From positions 1,805,501-1,869,500 of the forward strand of contig JAGTTD010000018.1 of the NCBI GenBank assembly GCA_018398585.1: a stretch of DNA of 64,000 bases, given 5' to 3'. The notes beneath the pieces are model-generated. The model saw only the letters and a list, made by a program, of their open reading frames with translations, did not search any database and was not told the DNA's origin. Below, piece after piece: positions 45,308-54,721 of the stretch. The position numbers and the translations under genes are program-made. This DNA is from Simmondsia chinensis (lineage: Eukaryota > Streptophyta > Magnoliopsida > Caryophyllales > Simmondsiaceae). The number at the start of each line of letters is the position of its first letter. Position 1 is the stretch's first letter.

Positions 45308-45699
45308 TTTTCTTTTCCATACATTAAATATACACGTAAATTTAAAATAGTAAGTGTTGAGGGCTCTACATGTGAGTCTTGTGGAATCCTACATTGGAGT
45401 TGAGAGAAAAAAGAAATCACCTTATAAGACTAATGGATTACTTCTACCTATTGCTAATTGATTTTAGGATGGAACCCCACTTGGGCTTAGATATGGATCT
45501 CATATGTACCATCTCCATGGGTCGGATCCAAAAAGTCCGGTGAAATTTAACAATAAGGAGGTACAATATTATCCTAATAAGAGTTGCCAACATCCAGGGA
45601 AGATGGAGATTAGTTCCGAATCTAAGACCTCGTACTTGGAGGTCAGTAGCCTATATAATCACAACTATACCAAATCCAACGGCTCTACAAGTGTTCGTT

Positions 45700-45950
45700 A
45701 TGTGTAGAGCCTGGTTATATTGAGCCTTATTTATAAGGTAGAGGATTGGATCAATCCAATTTAGGCCCATAATACAGTAGAGTTTCAGTGTGGTGGCTCT
45801 ATACATATACTAGTGTTGTGTATATGTTGATGTTGCCACTGGGGTTGAGAAAAGGTTGAGAGTTGAGGGTCTCACGTAAATCTTCAGTGATATAATAAAA
45901 TTATTGTGCTCCTCTACGTAGATGTGGGCATTAGCTGAATGATACAGGAT
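45700..45950 (+). repeat. Copia-like LTR relic
   Basis: GTGTAGAGCCTGG, AGAGGATTGGATCAATCCAA and TTTAGGCCCATAATAC match the relic at 22209-22440. Confidence 0.4.
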
Positions 45951-46064
45951 AAATAATTTAGTCACGTGTTAGACATGTGATTAAATAGTATTTTAGTAGA
46001 TAGTTTTATATTAATGGTAATATAAGTAATTGCCTCTTTTATTACGCAATTAGGATACCATCAG

Positions 46065-46699
46065 TAGGGGTGTAAACAAACAGAGCGTTCGATGAACTGC
46101 TCATGTTCGAAATCGATTAGGGCTCGTTCATGTTCATTAGGAGGGCTTGATAGGCTATCGAGCCGAGTTCGAGCAGGCTCGATAAGCTTAATGAGCCTAG
46201 TTCGAACCGGGGGGGGGGGGGGGGGTGCTCAGCTCGCTAATGTTCATGAATAGCTTGATAAGGGCTCGATAAGAGCTCGTTAAGGGGATCGATATTAGCT
46301 CATTAAGGGCTCGTTATGAGCTCGATATCAGTTGGTATTAGTTCAAAAATGGTTCGATAGTAACTTAAAAAGCTCGGTTCATTAATGAGCTTGACTTGAT
46401 TGCAAGCTTGGCTCAGTTTTAAACTCGATTGGGCTCGATAATGAGCTTGACTCGACTCGATAACAAGCTCGACTCGACTCAACCCGATCCTATAACGAGT
46501 TTGACTTGGATCGATAAGCCTAACGAGCTGAGCCGAGTCGAGCCGAGTCTCGAAGACACTATATTCTTATCGAACCGAGTTCGAACAACGGTGAGAAATG
46601 CTCGATAAGAGTTAGGCTTGAACTCGAGCTCAACAAGCCTTATTGAACTCGAGTTCGAATAAAGGGATGCTTGGCTCTGCTCGGCTTGGCTACACCCCT
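46065..46699. mobile_element. hAT-type word-repeat element, 635 bp
   Basis: The ends TAGGGGTGTAAAC and CTACACCCCT are inverted. The flanks ACCATCAG / TCTATTAG match at 5 of 8, with two of three changes C-T. The interior is almost wholly GAGCTCGATAAG-like words, with a run of 17 G at 46209-46225. Confidence 0.75.
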
Positions 46700-47039
46700 T
46701 CTATTAGTATTAGTTAGGTTATTCCCCCTTCCCCATCTATAAATATAGCCATTAGGTTGTAACGAGGGATTATAAAGGAAATAAAATGAAGTTCTATCTC
46801 TCCTCCCATTTCCCTTCTCTTCTCCCTCGAACCTCTAATATCTTTTCTCTTCTCCCTTAAACTTCTAATGTTACTGTTGGATTGAGATTTACTGTAACAC
46901 TAAACCACGTAAATTACGACATTCTTGATTTTACTCCTCAATTCCCTTTTGTTTGTAATTGCTATTTCAATTTTGGATTTCGTATATGTAGATGGTCCTA
47001 ACAAATAGTGCCAAAGTCAATGCTCTAGTACTAAAACTG

Positions 47040-47582
47040 ATATTTTTAGAAATAACAACAAGGACCTTGACCTTTTTGAATTATTAAAAAGGACCCTAAG
47101 TTTTTATCGTATCAATAAAAAGACCCCTCTCAAGCGTGATGATGTCATTTTCTATCGACAGAGCTGACGTGGCAATCGCTTCTTATTAATGCTACAATAA
47201 AATAACCTAAAGTACTCTTTAACATTCTTATAGTGCTTTATAAACACAAAATTTGAGATGTTGTGTTATGTAGAAGCTATTTATTTTCGTTTAATTTGTT
47301 TCAAAATATTGTTATTAAAGGGTATTTTTGTCATTTTATTGTAGCATTAATAAAAATACAGCTGTCACATTAGCTCTGTTGACTATAAATGTAATCATAA
47401 AGTCATAGAGAAACTTTTTTTTATTAATGTGACAAAAACTTAGGGACCTTTTTATTAATACGACAAAAACTAACCTTTTTATTAATACGACAAAAACTAA
47501 GGGATATTTTTAATAATTCAAAAAGGTCAAGGTTTTTTTTATTATTTCCAAAAGCGTTAAGGTATTAAAATCTAAATAGCTC
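47040..47582. mobile_element. F1 long-TIR element
   Basis: ATTTTTAGAAATAACAACAA near the left and TTTTTATTATTTCCAAAAGC near the right form inverted arms. The middle has GTGATGATGTCATTTTCTAT, shared with the F1 copies at 14824 and 30848. Confidence 0.6.
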
Positions 47583-47670
47583 ATTATATTAGTAGAATAT
47601 TCTCTAGGGGCTTTATTGTAATGCTTTCCTTATTAGTTTTTCTCTATACCTATGATATATTAGCCGCAGC

Positions 47671-47815
47671 AGCAGCAACAACAATAACAAACTCAGTGCC
47701 TCCAAGGGCCCCTGCAAAAGCAGAGTCTGGGGGGTATATGTACGCAGCCTTCCCCCTCCAGAGGGCTACCCTGAAAAGAGGCTGTTTTCGAAGACCCCCA
47801 GTCTAAGAAGCTAGT
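47671..47815 (-). mobile_element. SINE with the common body but a non-5S head
   Basis: The body is recognisable (CAACAATAACAAACTCAGTG, TGTACGCAGCCTTCCCCCTC, AGAGGCTGTTTTCGAAGACC). Upstream, on the minus strand, the head reads CTTTGCAGCGGACTAGCTTC, not 5S. The copy at 51255-51410 has the related head CTGCGGACCAACCTCTCAGG. Confidence 0.7.
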
Positions 47816-47989
47816 CCGCTGCAAAGAGCCAAAGACCTAGATCTATGATATATTAGCAATCCTATTGAATATGCTGTCCGAAATATTTTTTTCACAGGAT
47901 ATAATGAGGAAGTAAATGTAACACGTCGGATTCCCACCAGCTGAATGAATGTAACACTACTTAATTACTTGTCAACTAATTTTTTTAAT

Positions 47990-48525
47990 AAAATAAAATT
48001 TATCAATTAGATACTTTAAAGTTTTAATTTATACAATAAGATACTTTAAAATTTTTAAAATTATTATTTAGGTATCCTAACGTTCAAAAATTTTATTAGT
48101 TAGGTACCATTTTTAAAAGTTACATAGATTTTTATTGAAAATTGCTAATGTAAGACATAGTTATAGCAATACATAGGTACCTTCTATCTTAATGTTACAA
48201 TTTTCTATCGTAAAATGCTAACATACCACGTTATTTCATTAATATGCCTATATTTTTCGTTATAATTTAGTGATTTTTTTTTCATATTCTGTTTGATTTT
48301 TATTGAAAAAATTAATATAACTTGTATATATTATTGTAATTATGTATAGCATCAACATTTTACGATGAAAATTGTTCAAATTTTTATAAAAATTCACCAA
48401 ATTCTCGCATAGAATACATAAGTAATAAAATTTTGAAACCTCAAGGAACCTCATTGTATATATTGAAATGTCATTATACTTAAGTGATAAATGACCCAAA
48501 CCCCAGGAACCTAAGTGATAATTTT
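47990..48525. mobile_element. F4 long-TIR element
   Basis: TTATCAATTAGATACTTTAA on the left is mirrored by TTATCACTTAAGTATAATGA (right end reverse complemented). Both arms contain ATATAYACAATRAG words. Confidence 0.65.
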
Positions 48526-48593
48526 TCTCATAAAATTAAAATAAATATTTAATGCAATGTCGTATTATTATTACTATTATTATTATTATTATT

Positions 48594-48784
48594 TTCCTCG
48601 ATAAATTGCGACAAAGTCACTAAACAAGCCGGCCACTCGTTGGGCAATGCTTGAGTCCGACTGCAACAACACGGGTACCAAAAATAACTAACACAAAACA
48701 AGAAAATAGGATCAAATTACTCCCCTCAAAACACGACACAACAACCACCGAGTATAGGACCAGAAAAGACACTGGGACAGGATA

Positions 48785-48852
<68 letters not shown>
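48594..48852. repeat. Minus-strand poly(A) retroelement end plus (ATT)n microsatellite
   Basis: 48594-48780 reads TCGATAAATTGCGACAAAGT, then TCAAAACACGACACAACAAC (family of 43431-43640). 48784-48851 is an almost pure ATT run of about 22 units. Confidence 0.7.
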
Positions 48853-48854
<2 letters not shown>

Positions 48855-49089
48855 TTTATTGTATAAATTTAATTAACGTGGTATTAAATATATGAGGTTG
48901 ACAGTATATAACTGCCAGCCATTTAATGTGCTTGTATTGCATGCTGATTCATTTTCTTTTTTTTATATAAAATAATAATTTACATATAAAAATGTCTAAG
49001 CATTAACTTCTAGGAAATTATTAGCCGTAAAATTTTATCGGGTCTTAGATTCAGTGTACAAAAGTTTATCGAACTTTAAACAAAGCGAA

Positions 49090-49325
49090 AATGTTAAAGA
49101 TGGACTCCTTAACATAGTATCATAGCCTTATTAATTAAGAGATCACGAGTTCAAATCAAAATAGCTCCTACTTTCAATATCGATAAAGTTTAAGCACAAC
49201 ACATAAGGTGAAGCTCAATGTACACTATACACACTTCAAGATCAATGGTCATTCACGTGAGAGTGCATGTAAGGATATAAAATTATTCTTAAACTTTTAC
49301 CGATCATCTTAAAATTTCTAGAACA
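49090..49325 (+). mobile_element. TRIM relic, partly truncated
   Basis: TAGTATCATAGCC (PBS-like), then TCACGAGTTCAAATC, TTTAAGCACAACACATAAGG, and the 3' LTR-like GTAAGGATATAAAATTATTC. It is the sister of the copy at 49390-49685. Confidence 0.5.
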
Positions 49326-49389
49326 GTTAGTTTTTCAACACATATATATATATAGGGTATCCAACCCATTTACCCAAAAAAGAAAACTT

Positions 49390-49685
49390 GTGGCAGAGTG
49401 TAAAAGTATTCATGAGCTTTCACTCATCAACTTAAGCTTTTGGGATAGATGTTCCTTGATATGGTATCAGAGCACTGTTATTGACCAAAATTTCACGAGT
49501 TTGAATCTTACTAGCGCCCACTTTCAATATTAAAAATGATTTAAGCACAAGGTATGAGGTTGGCCTGTGCATATCCACGCTTCAAAATTAATAGGCATTC
49601 ACGTGAGGATGCATATTAAAGTATAAAACTACACGTAAATTTCACCCATCAGCTTAAACTTTTGGAAAATTGATTCCTTAACACA
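49390..49685 (+). mobile_element. TRIM (terminal-repeat retrotransposon in miniature)
   Basis: Short terminal repeats share CATCARCTTAARCTTTTGG. The first is followed directly by TGGTATCAGAGCACTG, an initiator-Met tRNA primer site. The interior is about 150 bp and non-coding, and CACGTGAGGATGCA precedes the second repeat where a purine tract is expected. About six relatives lie in the window. Confidence 0.65.
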
Positions 49686-49693
49686 CCACACGT

Positions 49694-49722
<29 letters not shown>
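49694..49722 (+). repeat. (CA)n microsatellite
   Basis: About 14 CA units, followed by a TA run up to the MITE at 49737. Confidence 0.9.
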
Positions 49723-49736
<14 letters not shown>

Positions 49737-49964
49737 GTGAATATCAAATGAGAGCATTTGACTATAGTGAGATATGAGAGCTTAAATCTCAGCCACTGAA
49801 TTCAAAATGAAGGGCTCAGATTGCACTTATAAAGAGGAGGAGAGAGAGAGAGAGTTTTTATGGCATTTTTATACGTACAATCTCAGCCCTTTATTTTGAA
49901 TTCAATGGCTGAGATTTATGCTCTCATATCTCATTATAGTCAAATGATCTTATTTGATATTCAC
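49737..49964. mobile_element. Hairpin MITE with about 88-bp near-perfect inverted arms
   Basis: The left arm GTGAATATCAAATGAGAGCA ... GGGCTCAGATTG pairs with the right arm, which reads back GTGAATATCAAATAAGATCA ... GGGCTGAGATTG. Only about eight mismatches are seen across 88 bp. The loop of about 50 bp contains (AG)n. TA-rich sequence flanks both sides. A transcript would fold into a long stem. Confidence 0.9.
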
Positions 49965-50116
49965 AATATATATATAATCAATAAAGATATAATAAGATAA
50001 GTATATACAATAATTAAATTGCATGATCAGTTGATCCCCATTGTTATTCCTGTTAGTTACCCGACATACATTGCTGTCCTTTTTACTTTTTTAATTTCGA
50101 TGTTTATCTTCATTTT

Positions 50117-50348
50117 CGGATCACGTTAGAATTCCGAAGTCCAGCATGCTTAGGCAAGAGTAGTACGAGGATGGGTGACCTCCTGGGAAGTCCTGGTGTT
50201 GCTAACCCTATAAGGTTGGGGATCCTCGGAAACAGCCTCTCGGTAAGGTTACACCCGGAAGGGGTAAGGCTGCATACATTCACCCCCCAAGACCCCGCTT
50301 AGGCGAGAGTTCTTGAGGCAATGGGTCTATTACTACTGCTATTGTTGT
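50117..50348 (+). mobile_element. 5S-headed SINE, copy 3
   Basis: The 5S part starts at CGGATCACGTTAGAATTCCG (the first 25 nt of 5S are lost) and includes GGATGGGTGACCTCCTGGGA. The body has CTATAAGGTTGGGGATCCTC and GGGTAAGGCTGCATACATTC. The tail is TACTACTGCTATTGTTG. Confidence 0.85.
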
Positions 50349-51128
50349 ACAGTGTACATTGTTTTCGTTTAGTCAGATGGTCAAATTGAAGCTAGTAGCA
50401 TAATTTTTAACGACAGAACTATATTAGATTCATATAATCCAATACAAATGACTCCATTTAAACTAACCCGTGACCAGACAAGTAAATGTTCCATCTCCGA
50501 AATTACATAAATTTTACTAAATGATCAGATTGAGACAATGTAACTTACATAAGAACAAAATTAACACAATTAAAAGTATATGTCAAGGAAATATTTTATA
50601 AGTTTAATACTGTACTATTGCAAAGACCCACCTTATATTTTGTGTTTAAATTATAATAATATTAAAAGTGGGAGCTTTCAAATTTGAAGTCTTAACCTCT
50701 TGATCTCAAGGTTCTGATATCATGTTAAAGAATCACTTTTCTCAAAAGTTTAAACTGATGGATAAAGGTCTCAAAATAATTTGATGCTCTGACAGTATAA
50801 AATCTAAATTAATATAGTGAACAAAATAGATGGACCTTTGTGTAAATAATTCTATTTTTCAGTAATGGATGTTTATGTGCATCAGTTAAATACTTCGGTA
50901 GATTAAGGGCATATCTGTCCTCTATTTCTGTCTTTTGGTTTGTCCCATTTCCGAATCCTCCCTAGTCGTGTTTGAGGTTTTTAATGTATGCATGTTTTTG
51001 CTTGTATTCTTGTTTGTACTATTTTTGTTGTTTTGTTCCCCGTCCTAATACAGGTTGACTCAAGGCTCGTTTGTTCAAGTTGCCTACTTTGTATCACGAC
51101 TCTGTGGCTAATTGTAAAAAAAAAATGT
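50349..51128. repeat. F2 half-element, minus-strand TRIM, and plus-strand poly(A) retroelement end
   Basis: 50349-50590 has F2 words (GTTTAGTCAGATGGTCAAAT). 50600-50800 is a minus TRIM (TTCTGATATCATGTTAAAGA). 50885-51128 runs GTCGTGTTTGAGGTTTTTAA to GTGGCTAATTGTAAAAAAAA, a family 3' end with poly(A). Confidence 0.5.
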
Positions 51129-51254
51129 GAGTTAAAAATACTCCATAACTTAATTGTTTAATGATTTTTCTTTTTTTTGGTACAACAATTATTTAATGGA
51201 TCTTTGTTGTTGCGATGTTGCATGCCCCTCAGCGTCCTGAAATATATATAGACT

Positions 51255-51410
51255 ACAACAACAACAACAACAAATCCAGTGCCTGCAAAGGGCTCCCGCA
51301 AAAGCAGGGTCTAGGAGGATAGATGTACGCAGCCTTCCTCCTTTAGGAGGTACCCTGAAGAGAGGCTGTTTCCAAGGATCCTCAACCTGAGAGGTTGGTC
51401 CGCAGTGTGT
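51255..51410 (-). mobile_element. SINE with the common body and a non-5S head
   Basis: ACAACAACAACAACAACAAA then ATCCAGTGCCTGCAAAGGGC and AGATGTACGCAGCCTTCCTC on the plus strand. The head end reads CAACCTGAGAGGTTGGTCCG. Confidence 0.75.
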
Positions 51411-51476
51411 AGCATATGACCATATATAGACTATGTTTGGTTATTAGTAGTTAGCTGTTGGCTTTTGTCAAGAAAT

Positions 51477-51760
51477 TATTTATCTCAAATGCTTAAGTTG
51501 ATAGGTGAAGAGTCAGGACTAGTTTTATACTCTAACATGCCCCCTCACGCGAATGCCAATTGGGCTTAAATCTTGGATAGTGTAATAGGCCCACCTCATA
51601 CCTTGTGCTTAAATTGTTTTAGTATTGAAAGCGAGAGCTGTTGAGATTCAAACTTATGACCTTTTGGTCTACAATACCATGTCAAGAAAACATCTATCCC
51701 AAAAATTTACGCTAATAGGTGAAGGTTTAAGAATAATTTTATACTAATATATTATATTAT
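51477..51760 (-). mobile_element. TRIM, minus strand, both terminal repeats present
   Basis: On the plus strand: GATAGGTGAAGAGTCAGGAC ... TTTTATACTCTAACATGCCC, an interior with CTCATACCTTGTGCTTAAAT, the PBS complement CAATACCATGTCAAG, and GATAGATG-type terminal repeat sequence TATCCCAAAAATTTACGCTA. The C-rich CATGCCCCCTC is the complement of a purine tract. Confidence 0.6.
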
Positions 51761-52292
51761 ATTATATATATATATAAGTATAATATTTTACCTCATCCAT
51801 GCACATGCAAAGTTGACTATGCTCTTCAACTCCAACCACTATTTTTTTTTTTTTTTTTTTTTTTGGTTTTAATATAAATAAAGATTAATAATGTGATAAA
51901 ATATGATTATAAAAATAGATTATGATGTGTAACTACCCTTCATTAGGGTTCATATATTAGTTATGTGTTCTTGTCAACTACATGTATTTGGACATAAATA
52001 ATATAATTAGTTCGACAACTCTAACTAATCTCCTTTTAGGCTCCATTTTTATTGGAAAATACTTTATTTTATTTTATTTTTTTTGGAAATCTTTAAAAGT
52101 ATTTCGGGTATGATATATCGTAGAACCCAATTTGTTAAGACTTAAAAATAATTTTGGAAGAAAGTTATATTATTATTAGTTTACTTGTATTATAATCACT
52201 GGTCATTATAGTGGAAAAACGAGCTATATAAAATACATTATTTATGCATATGTAATAATAGTATTAGGAACTTACATATTAACCGGTATCTA

Positions 52293-52347
52293 TACAACAA
52301 CAACAACAATCCCAGTGCCTCAAGAGCTCCCGCAAAAGCGGATCTTT
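52293..52347 (-). mobile_element. 3' remnant of the SINE body
   Basis: ACAACAACAACAATCCCAGT then GCCTCAAGAGCTCCCGCAAA and AGCGGATCTT; truncated further upstream. The surrounding 51761-53515 is AT-rich, with a T run at 51841-51864. I see no gene. Confidence 0.7.
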
Positions 52348-53515
52348 AACTGGTATCTATAACATACAATAAATCATTCGATGTACATTGAAGCTGCCTT
52401 GAACACCTCAATTATCAAGGACACATTATACCCGCACACGTGTGCGTGTATATGCTTTTTTTTTTCTTTTTTCTGTCCCTTTTTCCTGATATTAAATGCA
52501 TGATTTGTAAAAAAAAAAAAAATGTCATATTGGTAATGCCACGAGAGAAGGGCAATCCAAATACGAATCAGCGTCCCGTGTTTGGCCGGTTGCCGTCCAA
52601 ACTATTGGGACAAAACGGGAATCGACATGAAAAGTGCATGATATATCTCAAAAGAAGACAATGTAGTATATTATACAAGTATGTGAATATATATATATAT
52701 ATATATATGGGCATGATATATATGGATTGCATGTGGACTATAGAATAAGAATAAGTGTATGATTAATGAGAAGCCAATTATTAATTATTAATAAATAATG
52801 ATTGATGAACAAAGTGCAAAAATGTGGAGAAAACGTGAGTTGACAATGATTTAACAAAATATGATTAAAGTACATTTAACCTTTTACAATCTAATTGTAT
52901 GCTCTCGATTTTATTGAATACTTTCACTTTTGATGCATTTTCAAACATTTATAAACCGTTAAGAATGATAGATGATATAATATGAACGAGGAGTTCCATT
53001 ACTTTTTTGATTACGATTAACTAGCATTAACCAAATCAAAAAACAGAGTTACCGAAAGTTGGTTAACCAATCTTCGGATAACGGTAACCATAAAAGATTT
53101 TTGAACATTTCGATCACGATTAACCAAACTGAAATACTTTTCAGTGTGGTACCCAACCACAAAAACTCCTAATTGTAAGACCATAGAATGACTTGCATAA
53201 TTAACACACAGTAGGGGAAAACCCCTAGTAGTAGACTCACCAAGCGACACCAAAAGCAATAGATACAAATATTCACATATAATAATATTTTCTTAAAACC
53301 TATTAATATTAACAATTGTTATTTCAAAAACCACAACCTCTAAAATTTAGGAGCCTCCAAGCGGTTACTTGGGTTGCTTGATATTATGTTCGGCTCTAAG
53401 TCCAAGCAAAAGTAACACTCCGACTATAGCAAAGTTAAAACTTTTAACCAAAAACGAGTTTGGGAGCAACGGAAAATGAAGCCATTCTAAGAAACACAAC
53501 AAAACCAAGGCTATA

Positions 53516-53632
53516 AACTCAACAACGACAAATCCATTGTCTCAAAGGGCTCTTGTCAAGGCCGGACCTAGGAAGAGTCAGATCTAAACCATCCCCCCCT
53601 CCCCCCTCTCTTCTAACAGAGGCCGTTTGCAA
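53516..53632 (-). mobile_element. Diverged SINE body fragment
   Basis: AACTCAACAACGACAAATCC, CAAAGGGCTCTTGTCAAGGC, and AGAGGCCGTTTGC at the far end correspond to the body in diverged form. Confidence 0.5.
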
Positions 53633-53774
53633 ACAAGGCTAAGAACTCAATGTAATTTGTAAATAAGCATTTAGAAACTAAAAACCATATTCTAGAAATA
53701 ATTCTTTTTCACCTTTAAATGAAAACTGTAAATAAAAAACTAAAAAAAAAAAAAAGAAAGAAAAAATTACCAAA

Positions 53775-54012
53775 CACTAAGATACCGGATCCCATTAGAA
53801 CTTCGAAGTTAAGCGTGCTTGGATGATAATAGTACCAGGATGGGTGACCCCCTAAGAAGTCCTCGTGTTGCCAACTCTATAAGGTTAGGGATCCTCAGAT
53901 ACAGCCTCTCGGCAGGGTTACACCCTGAAGGGGTAAGGCTGCGTACATTCACCCCTCCCAGACTTTGCTTATGCAAGAGCCCTTGAAGCACTGAGTTTGT
54001 TGTTGTTGTTGG
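53775..54012 (+). mobile_element. 5S-headed SINE, copy 4
   Basis: CACTAAGATACCGGATCCCA, AGTTAAGCGTGCTTGGATGA and GGATGGGTGACC for the 5S part, running to CCTCGTGTTGCC. The body follows with CTATAAGGTTAGGGATCCTC and GGGTAAGGCTGCGTACATTC. The tail is TTTGTTGTTGTTGTTGG. It lies 258 bp downstream of the eS17 stop codon. Confidence 0.9.
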
Positions 54013-54269
54013 CTTTCAGTATTTTAAAACAAAGAACAAGACAAAAAAATTCTCTTCACAGTTATCACATGCAATTCCAAATGGTAAAACAAAACCAAGG
54101 CTAATGAAGCGAAGAAATTGGAAAATAAGGACTCATATGATGGAACATAATTACTTCAAATCTTTTACTCAGTCAAAAAAATTTCCCCAACACATCTAAG
54201 AAACAAAAATACGACCAAAACAGCCGTAAAATCCCAGTAGCAAATATATAAATAAAGTACTCAAAATTA

Positions 54270-54695
54270 CTAGTACCTCCTTCCTAGTCCACCTCCGCGA
54301 CCGTAGGCCGGGCCAGGTGCCATCACCTCGGGCTCTGCCTTGACGACCCCGGGAAGGTCAGACATTCCAAGAGCTGCAAGCATCTCAATGGTCTCGGGGT
54401 CAACAGGAATCTCCGAGGTCTTGATGGCAGACTCTGCGGGTACAAAGTCCATGCGTCGCTCTCGCTCTTCCTCTTGTAGTTTCAATGAGATTCCTCGGAC
54501 CGGACCCGTTTGGATTCTCTTCATGAGGTGGGTGGAGAAGCCGGCTATCTTGTTGCGGAGACGCTTGGAGGGAATAATTGCAACTTCTTCCAATATCTTC
54601 TTGTTTGTGTGGAAATCTAAGGTCATTTTCGAGTAGTACTTCTCAATTACTTGTCGCGATGACTTTTTCACTGTCTTGGTTCGAACACGACCCAT
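54270..54695 (-). CDS. RPS17: 40S ribosomal protein eS17 (RPS17)
   Basis: One uninterrupted coding exon of 141 codons plus stop, the usual length for plants. Diagnostic blocks are [20 protein letters not shown], the [20 protein letters not shown] stretch, [18 protein letters not shown], and the plant C-terminus with a Gly-rich [10 protein letters not shown] end. eS17 is a small-subunit protein near the beak/head of the 40S particle. The start is fixed by the conserved [11 protein letters not shown] 2.2-kb leader intron (54722-56943) separates the coding exon from a short 5' UTR exon, and the promoter has ribosomal-protein motifs. Confidence 0.97.
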   Translation of the reverse strand: MGRVRTKTVKKSSRQVIEKYYSKMTLDFHTNKKILEEVAIIPSKRLRNKIAGFSTHLMKRIQTGPVRGISLKLQEEERERRMDFVPAESAIKTSEIPVDPETIEMLAALGMSDLPGVVKAEPEVMAPGPAYGRGGGLGRRY

Positions 54696-54721
54696 CTTGA
54701 TGAATTACTCAGAAAACTTAC

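Noticed and set aside
48651..48866. Frame ending in poly-isoleucine
   Set aside because: Translation of the (ATT)n microsatellite.
54340..54636. 98-codon plus-strand frame opposite eS17
   Set aside because: Shadow of the conserved ribosomal-protein exon.
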